64,000 bases of DNA, taken from Streptomyces sp. NBC_00539 (GTDB lineage Bacteria; Actinomycetota; Actinomycetes; Streptomycetales; Streptomycetaceae). Positions 27,964 to 37,501 of the stretch are shown piece by piece. A program made the translations under genes and the position numbers. How positions within the stretch are numbered: the first letter of the stretch is position 1; every line of letters begins with the position of its first letter. The notes under the pieces are model-generated. The model had not been told where the DNA came from and searched no databases. It worked only from the letters and a program-made list of their open reading frames with translations. The DNA lies in assembly GCF_036346105.1 (NCBI RefSeq), contig NZ_CP107811.1, positions 6,963,501-7,027,500 of the forward strand, given 5' to 3'.

Positions 27964-29378
27964 CCCTTTCCGAAAGCCTCCCCCTGACCGGGCGCGGGGC
28001 CGCCGACGACGCCGTCGGGCACCCGGCCACCGAGGACGCCCTCGATCTGGCCGCCCTCCCCGCCGACTTCGCCTGGGGCACCGCCACCTCCGCCTACCAG
28101 ATCGAGGGAGCGGTCGATGAGGACGGCCGCGCCCCCTCCATCTGGGACACCTTCAGCCGTGTCCCCGGCGCCATCGACAACGGCCACACCGGCGACACCG
28201 CCTGCGACCACTACCACCGCTGGCCCGAGGACATCGCCCTGATGCGGGACCTCGGTACCAACGCCTACCGGCTGTCCGTCGCCTGGCCGCGCATCCTGCC
28301 CGACGGAGACGGCCCCGCCAACGCCAAGGGCCTGGACCACTACGACCGGCTGATCGACGCCCTGCTCGCCGCCGGAATCGAACCCAACGTCACCCTCTAC
28401 CACTGGGACCTCCCACAGGCCCTCCAGGACCTCGGCGGCTGGCCCGAGCGTGCCACCGCCGAGCACTTCGCCGCGTACGCCGGCCTGGTGGCCGGCCGGC
28501 TCGGAGACCGCGTCACCCAGTGGGCCACCCTGAACGAACCGCTGTGCTCCGCCTGGATCGGCCACCTGGAAGGCAAGATGGCCCCCGGCTGGACGGACCT
28601 GACTGCCGCCGTCCGCGCCTCCTACCACCTGCTGCTCGGCCACGGCCTCGCCACCCAGGCCGTCCGCTCCGCGGCCCCCGGCGCCCGGATCGGCATAGTC
28701 AACAACCTCTCCACCATCGAACCCGCCACCGACAGCGAGGCCGACCGCGCCGCCGCTCGGCGCATGGACGGCCACGTCAACCGCTGGTGGCTCGACCCGG
28801 TCCACGGGCGCGGCTTCCCCGCCGACATGCGCGAGGTCTACGGCGTGGAACTGCCCGAACGCCCCGGCGACCTCGCGGCCGTCGCGGCCCCTCTGGACTG
28901 GATCGGCCTCAACTACTACTTCCCGCAGGTCGTCACCGCCGACCCGGCCGGTCCCGCCCCCTTCGCCCGACAGACTGTCCGTCCCGGCGTCCCGCGCACC
29001 GGCATGGACTGGGAGGTCGACGCCAACGGCCTGGAAACACTCATCATGCGGCTCCACGAGGAGTACGGGGCCCGGCGCATCCACATCACCGAGAACGGCT
29101 CCGCCTACCCGGACACCCTCGCAGCCGACGGCAGCGTCCACGACCCCGAGCGCACCGCCTACCTGACCTCCCACCTGACCGCCTGTGCCCGCGCGGCCCG
29201 CCGCGGCGCTCCGGTGGCCGGCTACTACGCCTGGTCGCTGCTGGACAACTTCGAATGGGCCTACGGCTACGACAAGCGCTTCGGCCTGGTCCACGTCGAC
29301 TACGCCACCCAGGCCCGCACAGTGAAGTCCAGCGGCCGCACGTACGCCGGCATCATCGCCGCCCACCGCTCCCGCTGA
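27960..29378 (+). CDS. GH1 beta-glucosidase
   Basis: A 472-residue glycoside hydrolase family 1 enzyme that hydrolyses beta-linked disaccharides such as cellobiose with retention. The acid/base E193 is in 'TLNEPLC' and the nucleophile E378 in '[10 protein letters not shown]'. The substrate-binding segments '[20 protein letters not shown]' and '[15 protein letters not shown]' are present. No signal peptide, so it acts in the cytoplasm on imported sugars. The ATG overlaps the permease stop, which fixes the start. The arrangement resembles the cebEFG-bglC type operons of Streptomyces, though the substrate here is not proven. Confidence 0.94.
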   Translation: MTLSESLPLTGRGAADDAVGHPATEDALDLAALPADFAWGTATSAYQIEGAVDEDGRAPSIWDTFSRVPGAIDNGHTGDTACDHYHRWPEDIALMRDLGTNAYRLSVAWPRILPDGDGPANAKGLDHYDRLIDALLAAGIEPNVTLYHWDLPQALQDLGGWPERATAEHFAAYAGLVAGRLGDRVTQWATLNEPLCSAWIGHLEGKMAPGWTDLTAAVRASYHLLLGHGLATQAVRSAAPGARIGIVNNLSTIEPATDSEADRAAARRMDGHVNRWWLDPVHGRGFPADMREVYGVELPERPGDLAAVAAPLDWIGLNYYFPQVVTADPAGPAPFARQTVRPGVPRTGMDWEVDANGLETLIMRLHEEYGARRIHITENGSAYPDTLAADGSVHDPERTAYLTSHLTACARAARRGAPVAGYYAWSLLDNFEWAYGYDKRFGLVHVDYATQARTVKSSGRTYAGIIAAHRSR

Positions 29379-29402
29379 GACCTCCTCCCTCCCTCGCGCC
29401 CC

Positions 29403-29441
29403 CGCGCCCGCCCCCGCCCCCGCCTGCCGGGGGCGGGCGCG
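29403..29441. terminator. GC hairpin after the sugar operon
   Basis: CGCGCCCGCCCCC pairs perfectly with GGGGGCGGGCGCG (13 bp) around a 13-base loop, 25 bp after the GH1 stop codon. This is a good terminator for the plus-strand operon. Confidence 0.75.
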
Positions 29442-29640
29442 GTCGGCGAGGGCGAGTTGCATGGCGTGCGGGTCACGGGGGTCGCGGGTGCGCTCGATCA
29501 GGCCGGCCGACTCCCGCGTGAGTGAGACCCAGCGGGGCCACCGCGCGGTCGACCGTGACACGCCACCTTAATTTGGCGCAGGTGACGGTGCACCCGAGCA
29601 AACCAACGCCCCCGACACTTTCCGAACACGCCCTCACCCG

Positions 29641-29678
29641 CGCGCGCCGCCCCTGCGAAGCAGAAGGGGCGGCGCGCG
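29641..29678. terminator. GC hairpin after the GH2 gene
   Basis: CGCGCGCCGCCCC pairs perfectly with GGGGCGGCGCGCG (13 bp) around a 12-base loop. It lies about 32 bp beyond the restored stop of the minus-strand GH2 gene. With the 29403 hairpin it insulates the two convergent units. Between them, near 29564, is an AT-rich motif CCTTAATTTGG. Confidence 0.75.
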
Positions 29679-29709
29679 GAATCCGGAAGGGCCTCAGGCG
29701 GCCGGGCGG

Positions 29710-31439
29710 TCAGGCATAGACCCCGAAGTGGAACAAGGAGTAGCCGTAGCCGGTGCCGCGTTGGCCAGCTCCAGCCGGACGTAGCGGCCCGACGCGCTGA
29801 TGGCGAAGTCGTCGATCCCCCCGTCACCGGACGACGTGGCGTACGCGGTGCGCCAGTTCTGGCCGTCGTCCGACACCTTGATGCTGTACGCCTTTCCGTA
29901 GGCGCTCTCCCACACCAGCTGGGCGTGCTTCGGCTGCCTCACCGATCCCAGGTCCACCTGGAGCCACTGCGGATCGGCCCAGGTGCTGGCCCAGCGGGTG
30001 TCATTGCGGCCGTCGGTGGCCAGGGCCGGGGTGCACGGGCAGCCGCCGTAGCCGTCGTTCTGGTAGGTGGAGGCGGTCGTGGGCCGGCCCAGTGCCACGT
30101 CGGTGCCCGCCACCGGAGGCGGTACCACCTTGACCGAGCGCTGTCCTACGCCCACGTTTCCCCGCCCGTCCTTGACCTTGACGTACAGCTTCCATGTGCC
30201 GGTCTTCGCCGGCGCGGTGACCTTCAGGGTGCCGTTGCCGAGGTTCGTGGACGGCACGGAGACGAGACCGCTTCCGCCGTCGACGTACTTGCTGCCCCAC
30301 AGGACCTCGTAGGCGAGCTGGTCGCCCTCGGGGTCCGTCGCCGGGACCTGGACGGTGATCTCCTTGCCGGCCGGAACGGTGCCCGGGTCAGCCACGGAGG
30401 GCACCGACACGGTGGACGGCTGGTTGTCCCCGGCGGTGCTGCCCCCGTACACGCGCTTGAGCGCGTAGTACGACGTGCGGCGCTCACCGGCGGGGGTCAG
30501 GTTGAACCAGTGGCCGCCGAAGTCGTACTCGGTGCCGTAGTGGAAGACCGTCGCCCCCAGGGCCACGCCCCGGTGGCCGGTGACGCAGTTCCAGGCGTTG
30601 GTGTAGCCGTCCGCCTTCGCCTGGTCGCCCGGCTCCAGCGGGACTCCGTTGGCGTCGTTCGGCACTTCCCATTCACCGGCCGGTCCCGTCTCGGTGATGA
30701 TGTACGGCTTGGTGTAGCCGCCCTGCTCCCAGGCCTGGCGGACGCCGCAGACCTCCTTGTACGAGTTCACGGCGTACAGGTCCAGGTCGGGAGAGTTGCG
30801 CTTGTAGTACGTCCAGGCGCCGACCCACGCGTCGGTGGACGTCACGGGATGGTTGGCGTCGATGCGGTGGACGGCCTTCGCCACGTCGTTCACGAAGGTG
30901 GTGTAGGCGTTGCGCTGGTTCTCCAGCTCGGTCCCGCTGTAGCAGTTCTGCAGGCCGAGCACCGACTCGTTGCCGATGTTCCACATCAGTACCGACGGGT
31001 GGTCGCGGTAGTTCTCCACCCACTTGGTGAACTCGGCCAGCATGTTGTTCTTGTACGTGGTGTCCGTGACGTAGTCGGTGCAGCCGGCGGAGCCCGGGCC
31101 GCCGCCCGGCCGGAGTCAGAACCCGGCGACCACCTTGATGCTGTTCGAGGCCGCCGCGTCCAACAGCTGGCGGCTGCTCGCGTCGGTGCCCCACGTACGG
31201 ATGGTGTTGGCGCCCAGCGACTTCACGTCGGGCAGCAGCCGCCCGGCGTCCGCCGGGGACGGGCCCCAGGTGACGCCCTTGACGACGAAAGGGGAACCGT
31301 TGACCGTCAGCTGCCAGCTGCCCTGCGAGCCGGTCACCTTCACCACGCTGCCGACGGCCTGCGCCGGTCCCGCGGGGATTACTGCCGCGGTGCCCGCGAG
31401 GCGTGCGGCCGCGACGAGGGAACGCATACGGGAGTGCAT
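29710..31439 (-). pseudogene. Secreted GH2-type glycosidase with CBM32, nonsense and frameshift lesions
   Basis: One gene reads through from an ATG at 31439 with an ideal AAGGAGGT site. It has a signal peptide (about residues 1-28), then a short 'WQLTVNGSPFVVKGVTWGP' and 'RLLPDVKSLGANTIRTWG' region, then the GH2-type barrel with acid/base E158 ('WNIGNESV') and nucleophile E250 ('YIITETGPAGEW'). An Ig-like domain and a C-terminal F5/8 type C (CBM32) module follow. Codon 108 is TGA (31116-31118) where Trp is expected (GF-W-LRPGG). Near 29762 one base is lost, since shifting the frame gives 'RGTGYGYSLFHFGVYA' and a stop at 29710. Without correction, only fragments are made. Confidence 0.8.
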
Positions 31440-31480
31440 GCCTGGACCTCCTTGGAAGGGGGTGGGGGAGGAGGAACGGG

Positions 31481-32551
31481 TCACGGGAGCCGGTAGTCCG
31501 GACCGAGGACGGATCCCGCCTCGGGGTGGGTCTCGTCGTAACCGCGGGCGTTGCATTGGAAGCCGCCGTTGATGCACTGGTCGACAAGGGCCTTCAGCGT
31601 CCGGTCGTCCCATGCGTTGAAGAAGTCGTAGTGGAAGGAGTGGCCACTGCCGCTGGACAGCCTCACCTGCGACATGTCACCGCTGACCGGGAAGGCCATC
31701 TTGAACTCGACCATCGGCAGCGCGACGGGGTGGTCGGCCGGGCACACGTTGTCGTTGCTGCCAGGCTTCACGATCGGGTAGGCCATATGGGCCTTGTGGT
31801 CGGGCGTGTCCAGATACTTGCCGTCCCAGCAGCTGGGTGACTGCATGCGGATGTTGAGCTGTGTCCCGGCGGGGCAGTTCGCCGGGAACTCCACGTTCTT
31901 GAAGCTGTCGCCGCACTCCCAGCCCTCGACCCAGCCACGGTGGGCGCGGAACTCGGCCGCGGTCTGCGTCGGGCTGCCGACCACGAAGCGCAGGCCCTTG
32001 GGGAAGGGGCGCACGCTCTTGTAGTCGGTGACGCCGGTCTTGTAGTAGATCACCTGAGGTCCGGTGGGCAGGACGGGCTGATTGCCGTTGTACAGCGTCG
32101 GCATCCAGTAGCCGGACAGGTCGCCGGGGGCGTTGCAGCGCGTGCCGCCCGCGCCGAGTGAGGCGGTGGTGGAGTTGGCGTCGGTCGTGGTGTTGCCCAT
32201 GAAGGTGTGGTTGTGCGAGGCGCCGGGCCGGCCTGCGAAGACGATCGGGTCGTCGGGGGCGGTCTTGCTGACGGCGCAGTTCGCCTGGAACTCGTGGAAG
32301 TAGCGGTCGGGTGGGTTCGCCCAGGAGGGGGTGACGCCGGTGACCGGCGGCACGGCCGGGATGTAGCCGTCCCCGTCCGGGTCGTCACCGGTGGCGAGGG
32401 GCGCGACGGCGGCATGGTCCATGTGGACGGCCGCGCCGTTGGGGGGAGAGGCCTGGGCGGTCAGGGCGAGACCGCCCAGGCCCGCCGCCGCGGTCATGGC
32501 GAAAGCCGCCGAAACCAGTAGGGCGGACAGGCTCCGAGGTCGGAGATTCAC
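31481..32551 (-). CDS. Secreted DUF1996 protein
   Basis: A 356-residue exported protein with a signal peptide (MNLRPRSLSALLVSAAFAMT, cleavage near AQA-SP). The DUF1996 domain spans about residues 80-350, with 'HEFQANCAVSKTAPDDPIVF', 'GASHNHTFMGNTTTDANST' (the HNH-like 'SHxHxFxG' motif), 'SGYWMPTLY', 'GWECGDS' and 'SGHSFHYDFFNAW'. Family members are secreted by bacteria and fungi and are often attached to carbohydrate-binding modules, but their biochemical role is unsettled. GGAG precedes the ATG. It lies 42 bp before the GH2 gene, in the same orientation and probably the same transcript, downstream of a LacI-type palindrome. Confidence 0.88.
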   Translation of the reverse strand: MNLRPRSLSALLVSAAFAMTAAAGLGGLALTAQASPPNGAAVHMDHAAVAPLATGDDPDGDGYIPAVPPVTGVTPSWANPPDRYFHEFQANCAVSKTAPDDPIVFAGRPGASHNHTFMGNTTTDANSTTASLGAGGTRCNAPGDLSGYWMPTLYNGNQPVLPTGPQVIYYKTGVTDYKSVRPFPKGLRFVVGSPTQTAAEFRAHRGWVEGWECGDSFKNVEFPANCPAGTQLNIRMQSPSCWDGKYLDTPDHKAHMAYPIVKPGSNDNVCPADHPVALPMVEFKMAFPVSGDMSQVRLSSGSGHSFHYDFFNAWDDRTLKALVDQCINGGFQCNARGYDETHPEAGSVLGPDYRLP

Positions 32552-32587
32552 TTCTGCTCCTGCGGATGGTGGGGGAAGCCCTCTGGA

Positions 32588-32605
32588 TGGGAGAGCGCTC
32601 TCTCA
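32588..32605. promoter_or_regulatory. LacI-type (CebR-like) operator palindrome
   Basis: TGGGAGAGCGCTCTCTCA is an 18-bp palindrome with a single mismatched pair, centred on GCGC, of the shape bound by LacI-family repressors (CebR/CelR sites have the core GAGCGCTC). It lies 37 bp upstream of the DUF1996 start and so would control DUF1996 and the GH2 gene. The LacI regulator at 22112 is a possible binder. Confidence 0.7.
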
Positions 32606-32619
32606 AACGGACCGGAAAA

Positions 32620-32646
32620 CGCGGGGCGGCCGACTGCCGCCCCGCG
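32620..32646. terminator. Hairpin after the beta-helix gene
   Basis: CGCGGGGCGG pairs perfectly with CCGCCCCGCG (10 bp) around a 7-base loop, 24 bp after the beta-helix stop at 32670 and just before the LacI-type palindrome. It separates two minus-strand transcription units. Confidence 0.7.
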
Positions 32647-32669
32647 TGTTGCGCGGGTTCGGGGACAGG

Positions 32670-34826
32670 TCAGGGGAAGGAGACGACGGCCGACGGGGTG
32701 GTCGAGGTCCCCGAGGTCGGGGCTCCCGTGGCGTTGATGACGTGCTCGTACTGGCCGTTGCCGCCGAGCGAGACGACGAGCAGGTCGTGGAACTTGACGC
32801 CCGGCTTCACCGGCACCTCGAAACCGTGGTCCTGCCGGATGGTCGGGTCCACGTTGTAGTAGCAGTAGCTGCCCAACCCCCACCCCTCGTGGGTGTTGAC
32901 CGAGTCGGCCACCTTGTAGGCCGCGAACCCCTTGGTGGAGCCGTTCTGGACGGCAGCCTGGTTGGGCGCGTCGTACGCCTTCTCGTTCTGGAAGAAGATC
33001 GTGCGGCCCCGGTCGCCGTTCCACTGCACGTCGTACTTGTTGAAGTGCTCGACGAACAGACCGGTGGCCAGGACGTCGTCGCCGTTCACCCGGAAGCCGT
33101 AGTCGGAGCGGTTGGTCTCCCAGCCGACCCCGTCACCGTGGTCGGCGCGCCAGATCCACGTGTGGTCGACGATCGTGTCGTGGTTGTTGATCACCATGCC
33201 GACTGTGGCCCTGCCCGCGCCCGCGCCGCCGACCCGGACGAACACGTCCTGCACGGTGGTCGGGTTCGCCGCGTGGTCCGTGGTGGTGCCGGCCGGGCCG
33301 ACCTCCAGGAGGCTGGGCGAGTTGACGGGGCCCGCGTCGATCAGGAGGCCGGCGAGCCTGATGCCGTCTACGTCGGCGACCTTCAACGCGGTCACTCCGT
33401 TGTCCGGGACGATCGTCGCCAGGCCGAGGCCGAGGACGACCGTGTCCGGGCGGTTGACCTGGATGGTCTGGCTGACGTGGTACACGCCGGGGGTGAAGAG
33501 CAGGTGCAGGCCCTGGGCCAGTGCCGCGTTGATCGTCGCCGCGCTCGCGCCCGGCTTGACCACGTAGAACTGGCTCAACGGGATCGAGGACCCCTGCGGC
33601 GTGCCGTTGCCCCAGGAGGTGCCGCGGGCGCCGGTGCGCTTGGCCGGTACGAAGACCTTGTACTGGGTGCCGTCGAGGTAGAGGAAGGGCTTCTCGCGGG
33701 AGACGGGCGTGCTGTCGAGCGTGGTGTAGGGGGCGTTCGGGAAGCTCTGGGCCGGTGCGCCCTGGACCCCCGAGAACACCTGGTTCCACACGGCGTTGGA
33801 CCATCCGCCGATCGAGCTGTCACGGGTGTACCACTGCTGCTGCGAGTAGTTGCCGACCTGTCCGTCGATCTTGGAGTCGGCGATGTAGCCGCCCGAAGCC
33901 CAGCCGTAGCCGTCGGGCGCCAGGTTCAGGCCGCCCTTGACGTGCATCCGGCGGAACGGCGCGGCCTGTGAGACGGCCCAGCGGTCCGTACCGCTGACCG
34001 GGTTGAGGGCGAGGTTCTCGGCGGAGCGCCAGAAGTTCTGGGTGGCGTTGCCCCCGAACCAGCCGGCGTCGACGGTCACGTCGCCGTTGATGGTGGTGTC
34101 GTCGGGATTGAGGCCGAGGCCGGAGATCGAGGTGTAGAAGCCGATCTGGGCGTTGAGGCCGTTGTACGTGCCGGGCTTGAAAAGGAACTGGTAACGCCCG
34201 GAGCCGAATTGGGCCGATTCCTGCTGCGCGAAGACCTGGTCCAGCTTGGCCTGGATGTCCGGCATCGAGGGGTCGAAGACGATCACGTTCGGTCCGAGGT
34301 CACCGCCGCCGGGGATCACCGGGCCGGTGCCCGTGGTGCCGTAGACCTGGAACTCCCAGAGCGAGTAGCCGTAGGCGGTGGCTCGTTGGGTGCCGTAGAC
34401 GCGGACGTAGCGCGCGGTGCCTGTGATGTCGTGGGTCTGGACCCCGCCGGTGCCTGCGGTCGTCGAGTAGGCGGTGGACCAGGTGGCGCCGTCGGTGGAC
34501 AGCTCGACCCGGTAGGACTTCGCGTACGCCGCCTCCCAGCGCAGGACCACCTGGTTCACCTGGGCGGGGGTGCCGAGGTCGACCTGTATCCACTGAGGGT
34601 CGGCGAACTGGCTCGACCAGCGACTGCCGTTGTCGCCGTCGACGGCCGCACCGGCCGGGGTCCCGGCGCCCTCCACGCTGGAGGCGGTGGCGGGCTTGCC
34701 CTGGGAGAGCAGAACGGGAGCCGCCTGGGCCGCGGTGCCGGGCAGCAGCACGAGGAGGGCCGTGACCAGGGCGGCGGCGAGCGCAGCGACGGTGAGCCGC
34801 GGCGGGCGGTCGGAGAGGAGTGGCAT
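32670..34826 (-). CDS. Secreted CBM32 plus right-handed beta-helix protein
   Basis: A 718-residue exported protein. A signal peptide (about residues 1-36, 'LTVAALAAALVTALLVLLPG') is followed by an F5/8 type C/CBM32 module (about 38-170; 'GKPATASSVEG', 'RWSSQFADPQWIQVDLG', 'WEFQVYG'), a Gly-rich linker and a large repetitive domain (about 190-690) with 'LFKPGTYNGLNAQIGFYTSI', 'LLFTPGVYHVSQTIQVNRPD' and 'WGLGSYCYYNVD'. This is the pattern of a pectate-lyase/GH55-type right-handed beta-helix. Close relatives are often mislabelled 'adenylyl cyclase'. It probably acts on extracellular polysaccharide, but I cannot assign a substrate. AGGAG lies 8 bp before the ATG at 34826. Confidence 0.82.
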   Translation of the reverse strand: MPLLSDRPPRLTVAALAAALVTALLVLLPGTAAQAAPVLLSQGKPATASSVEGAGTPAGAAVDGDNGSRWSSQFADPQWIQVDLGTPAQVNQVVLRWEAAYAKSYRVELSTDGATWSTAYSTTAGTGGVQTHDITGTARYVRVYGTQRATAYGYSLWEFQVYGTTGTGPVIPGGGDLGPNVIVFDPSMPDIQAKLDQVFAQQESAQFGSGRYQFLFKPGTYNGLNAQIGFYTSISGLGLNPDDTTINGDVTVDAGWFGGNATQNFWRSAENLALNPVSGTDRWAVSQAAPFRRMHVKGGLNLAPDGYGWASGGYIADSKIDGQVGNYSQQQWYTRDSSIGGWSNAVWNQVFSGVQGAPAQSFPNAPYTTLDSTPVSREKPFLYLDGTQYKVFVPAKRTGARGTSWGNGTPQGSSIPLSQFYVVKPGASAATINAALAQGLHLLFTPGVYHVSQTIQVNRPDTVVLGLGLATIVPDNGVTALKVADVDGIRLAGLLIDAGPVNSPSLLEVGPAGTTTDHAANPTTVQDVFVRVGGAGAGRATVGMVINNHDTIVDHTWIWRADHGDGVGWETNRSDYGFRVNGDDVLATGLFVEHFNKYDVQWNGDRGRTIFFQNEKAYDAPNQAAVQNGSTKGFAAYKVADSVNTHEGWGLGSYCYYNVDPTIRQDHGFEVPVKPGVKFHDLLVVSLGGNGQYEHVINATGAPTSGTSTTPSAVVSFP

Positions 34827-34869
34827 GGGGGCGCTCCTGACGTCATGAATCCGGGGGGATCGAAGCGTG

Positions 34870-34898
34870 AGTGAACTGCCCTCCAGCTGGACCGTCAA
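34870..34898 (-). promoter_or_regulatory. Candidate promoter of the beta-helix gene
   Basis: On the minus strand TTGACG (34898-34893) is followed after 17 bp by TTCACT (34875-34870), about 45 bp upstream of the start codon. This is a fair -35/-10 pair for a housekeeping sigma factor. It is a prediction from spacing alone. Confidence 0.4.
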
Positions 34899-34910
34899 GG
34901 GTTTCCGCAT

Positions 34911-35449
34911 TCATGAACTGAAGATCCTCAGCGCGATCCACGCCCACCAGACCTGTGAACTCGAGGTTTCTTCAATCCTTGTGAAAAGTATTGACGAAAA
35001 AAATTCTGCGGGTCTCTACTGGTGTCCCTGACCGCTCCGCCCCGCCGTCGCTGGCGGCGCGACGGATCTGGGCAGAGTTCAGGAAGTGAGCCATGAGCAG
35101 GCGGAGTTGAGGGCTACGTCTTCGTTACTTGTCCACTGTCAGCACGCGGCAGGCCGCCCAGAGGGCGTCGAGCACGTCGGAGCGAGGGGCTTCGCGGAGC
35201 TGAAGCGGCCACGATGAACGGCATGTACCAGACCGGTCAGGCCCTGCGCCAAACGCGCTGTTGGCGTCCCGGCTGCTGATCCCTTCCAGTCCTGGGCGAT
35301 CGCGGGCCGGTGGCGGACGACCAGATCGTCCTCCAGCTCGTCCAGCCGGGGCAGCATCGTCGGGCTGACCGAAAGCACGGGACACCGATGGCGCCAACAG
35401 CAGCCATCGCGGATCTGCAGCCCTACCAGCCAGAACCCGGACCCGGGAC
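34911..35449. other. Intergenic stretch with possible gene remnant
   Basis: A plus-strand TTGACG (34991) with TCTACT 18 bp later looks like a second promoter, but no gene start follows. On the minus strand about 35139-35378 encodes 'LPRLDELEDDLVVRHRPAIA', a helical piece that could come from a lost recombinase or regulator. I see no intact gene. Confidence 0.35.
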
Positions 35450-36631
35450 GGTCCAGTGCCTCCCCAACGCCGTCGCAATGCTGTCGGAACGCGTGTACAG
35501 AGCCACCCGGGCAAGGGCGGCACCCCCCGGGAGTGCGCCGGCCGCACCGGCTCCTTCTTTCTCAGGCACCCCGACGCCCACCCGGACCAGGTTGCCGCTC
35601 TCGCCCGCCGCCGGGACCTGCCCGCCCTCCTCGACCGTCACCTGCCGCTGGGTCCGGACCAGGCCGCCCGCCGGCTCGGTGTCCGCCGCGCCGACTTCGA
35701 CCAGGTCGTCCGCCTCGGTTGGGTCGCCCCGATTCGGATCGGTGGAGATCGACTACAAGCGCCACGGCGGCGTCACCACCGTCCCGCTGCACGACGCCCG
35801 GGACGTCGCCCTGCTTCCCGTCGTGCGGCCCTCGGTGGACTGGCGGCGGTGTACGCGGTCACTGCGGGGCGCCGTTCCCCGCTCGCCGCGCTCGATGCGA
35901 ATCCGGTGTGGGAGCGGGTGTTGTTGGCGGAGGTGGCGCGGATCGCCCGGGTGAGCCGGGCCGCGGTGGTGAATTGGCGCCGCTGGCACCCCGACTTCCC
36001 CGAACCGGTGGCCGGCAGCGACGTGCACCCGCAGTTCGACCGGTCGGCGGTGGTCGCCTGGCTGCTCGCCCACGACAAGATCGAAGTACCCATGGCCATG
36101 CCGGCGGCCTCGCTGGTGCTGACCGCCGTTGGAGGCGCCACGCGCCGGTTCCGGCTCGATGACCCGTGGCTGACCCTGGCCGACGACGCCGAGGGGGAGG
36201 ACGAGTTGGCCGGCTGGTCCAATGACGCGGATGCCGACGCGTTGGCTGAGCTGACGGCGGGGGAGTTCGGGGCGGCGGTGCGCCGGCTGACCGCGCCGAG
36301 AACGGCCCCGTTGGCGATGCCCGGGGAAGTCCGGGTGGTCGAGCGGTTCCGGTCGGGGTCGGGCGGGCTGCGGGTGACGCTTGCCTGGCCGGCCGGCCTG
36401 CGGGGTACGGACGCGCCGACGCCGGGGGGCGAGGTGGTCCGCCACGCGGTGGACTACGCGGGCCCGGGGGAGAGCTGCGTGTGCGCGCGGTACGACTGTG
36501 GCGGGGTGGTCCCGGTGTCCTGGTGTCCGGAACACGGCGACACAGCGGGCCCGGTGATGGAGTGGTATCCCGGCGGCGGCATTCGCTGCGCGGTCCTGGC
36601 GGCGCGACAGACCACCGCTGTGCGCGGCTGA
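35450..36631 (+). pseudogene. Actinobacterial hypothetical protein gene with two frameshifts
   Basis: Continuous protein-like sequence requires two frame changes. The first part ('SFFLRHPDAHPDQVAALARR', 'LGPDQAARRLGVRRADFDQV') is in one frame. About 35740-35850 continues in another ('VEIDYKRHGGVTTVPLHDAR', 'LLPVVRPSVDWR'). Then the first frame resumes ('AVTAGRRSPLAALDANPVWE', helix-turn-helix-like 'EVARIARVSRAAVVNWRRWH') up to the stop at 36631. The near-C-terminal 'CARYDCGGVVPVSWCPEH' contains four cysteines and may bind zinc. The N-terminus seems lost. I recall similar unnamed Streptomyces proteins but know no function. The lesions could be real or indel errors. Confidence 0.6.
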
Positions 36632-36647
36632 CCGGCCCCCGGGGGGC

Positions 36648-36674
36648 GGGGGACGGTCTGGGCGGCCGTCCCCC
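36648..36674. terminator. Hairpin between convergent genes
   Basis: GGGGGACGG pairs with CCGTCCCCC (9 bp) around a 9-base loop, between the stop at 36631 (plus) and the stop at 36681 (minus). It could terminate both. Confidence 0.6.
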
Positions 36675-36680
36675 TGTGGT

Positions 36681-36975
36681 TCAGGCCTGGATCTCCGTGA
36701 GGAGCATGCGCAGGGTGAGGCTGTGTTTTTCCGGGGGGAGGGCGTTCATGGCGGCGGTGGCGTGGGTGATGCCGCCCGCGCGGTCGCCGGAGCGGGCGAG
36801 CATCAGCCCCCGGTGAAGCTCCAGGTGGATCGCGAAGCGCGGCAGGGAGGCGGGGAGTTCGGACAGCGCCTGGTCCTGCGCTTCGGTCGCGGCGCGTTCG
36901 TCGCCGAGACGGGCGAGGAGCAGGGACCGGAACACGTTCAGGCGCCCAAGGGCGACCTGATATGAGTTGATCACG
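36681..36975 (-). pseudogene. C-terminal fragment of TPR-type transcriptional regulator
   Basis: The last ~95 codons of a helical-repeat protein: 'YQVALGRLNVFRSLLLARLG', 'AQDQALSELPASLPRFAIHL' and 'HLELHRGLMLARSGDRAGGI' have the spacing of the TPR region found at the C-terminus of Streptomyces XRE-type regulators. The N-terminal helix-turn-helix is missing, and the break coincides with the start of the oppositely oriented SnoaL-like gene, suggesting a rearrangement junction near 36970. Confidence 0.55.
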
Positions 36976-37446
36976 AATGCTAAAACTCTCGACCCGATAC
37001 ACCGTCTGCTCGCAGAGCGGGCTTGTGAACGGCTGGTTGTCGAGTTTGTCCACCGGCTCGACCTCGGGGACCCGAGCTCGGTGGCGGACCTCTTCACTCA
37101 AGACGGCACCTGGGAATGGCCCGCCGGCGACCGCCGCATTGCGGGTCACGAGGCCCTGCGCATCTACTTCGGCAACCGGCCCGCAGACCGTCTGTCACGC
37201 CGTGTATGCACCAACATTCTGGTTACCGTGACCTCTGCGGACACCGCCGCCGCCACCACCTACTTCACCACGTACCGTGTCGACGGCTACAGCGAGGGCC
37301 TCGTGCCGCCGCGGCCCCCGGTCCAGGTGGGGCACTACGAAGACACGTTCCGCAAGGTGGACGACACCCGGCTGCTCACCACCCGGACTCTCTTCCTCTC
37401 CTTCGCCGGTCCCACCGAACGCCTCGACGGGCCCGGCCAGTCATGA
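36967..37446 (+). CDS. NTF2/SnoaL-like protein
   Basis: A 159-residue protein with a SnoaL-like/NTF2 fold: a helix 'RACERLVVEFVHRLDLGDPS', 'ADLFTQDGTWEWPAGDRRIA', 'GHEALRIYFGNRP' and strands 'RVCTNILVTVTS', 'TYFTTYRVDGYS', 'PPVQVGHYEDTFRKVDDT'. The cone-shaped fold is used by cyclases, isomerases and ring-hydroxylating enzymes; no catalytic pair can be named here. The listed start is a TTG without a clear ribosome site, and the upstream DNA joins a truncated regulator, so the 5' end may be a rearrangement product. Confidence 0.75.
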   Translation: MITNAKTLDPIHRLLAERACERLVVEFVHRLDLGDPSSVADLFTQDGTWEWPAGDRRIAGHEALRIYFGNRPADRLSRRVCTNILVTVTSADTAAATTYFTTYRVDGYSEGLVPPRPPVQVGHYEDTFRKVDDTRLLTTRTLFLSFAGPTERLDGPGQS

Positions 37447-37501
37447 GAGCGGCCCCCAGTCGACCGGACGTCAAGGGCCCGCCGCCGTGGGGAGCGACAC
37501 T

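Noticed and set aside
27849-29561. 570-codon open frame opposite the GH1 gene
   Set aside because: Composition is typical of a shadow frame (Gly/Val/Asp-rich), while the GH1 frame carries clear catalytic motifs.
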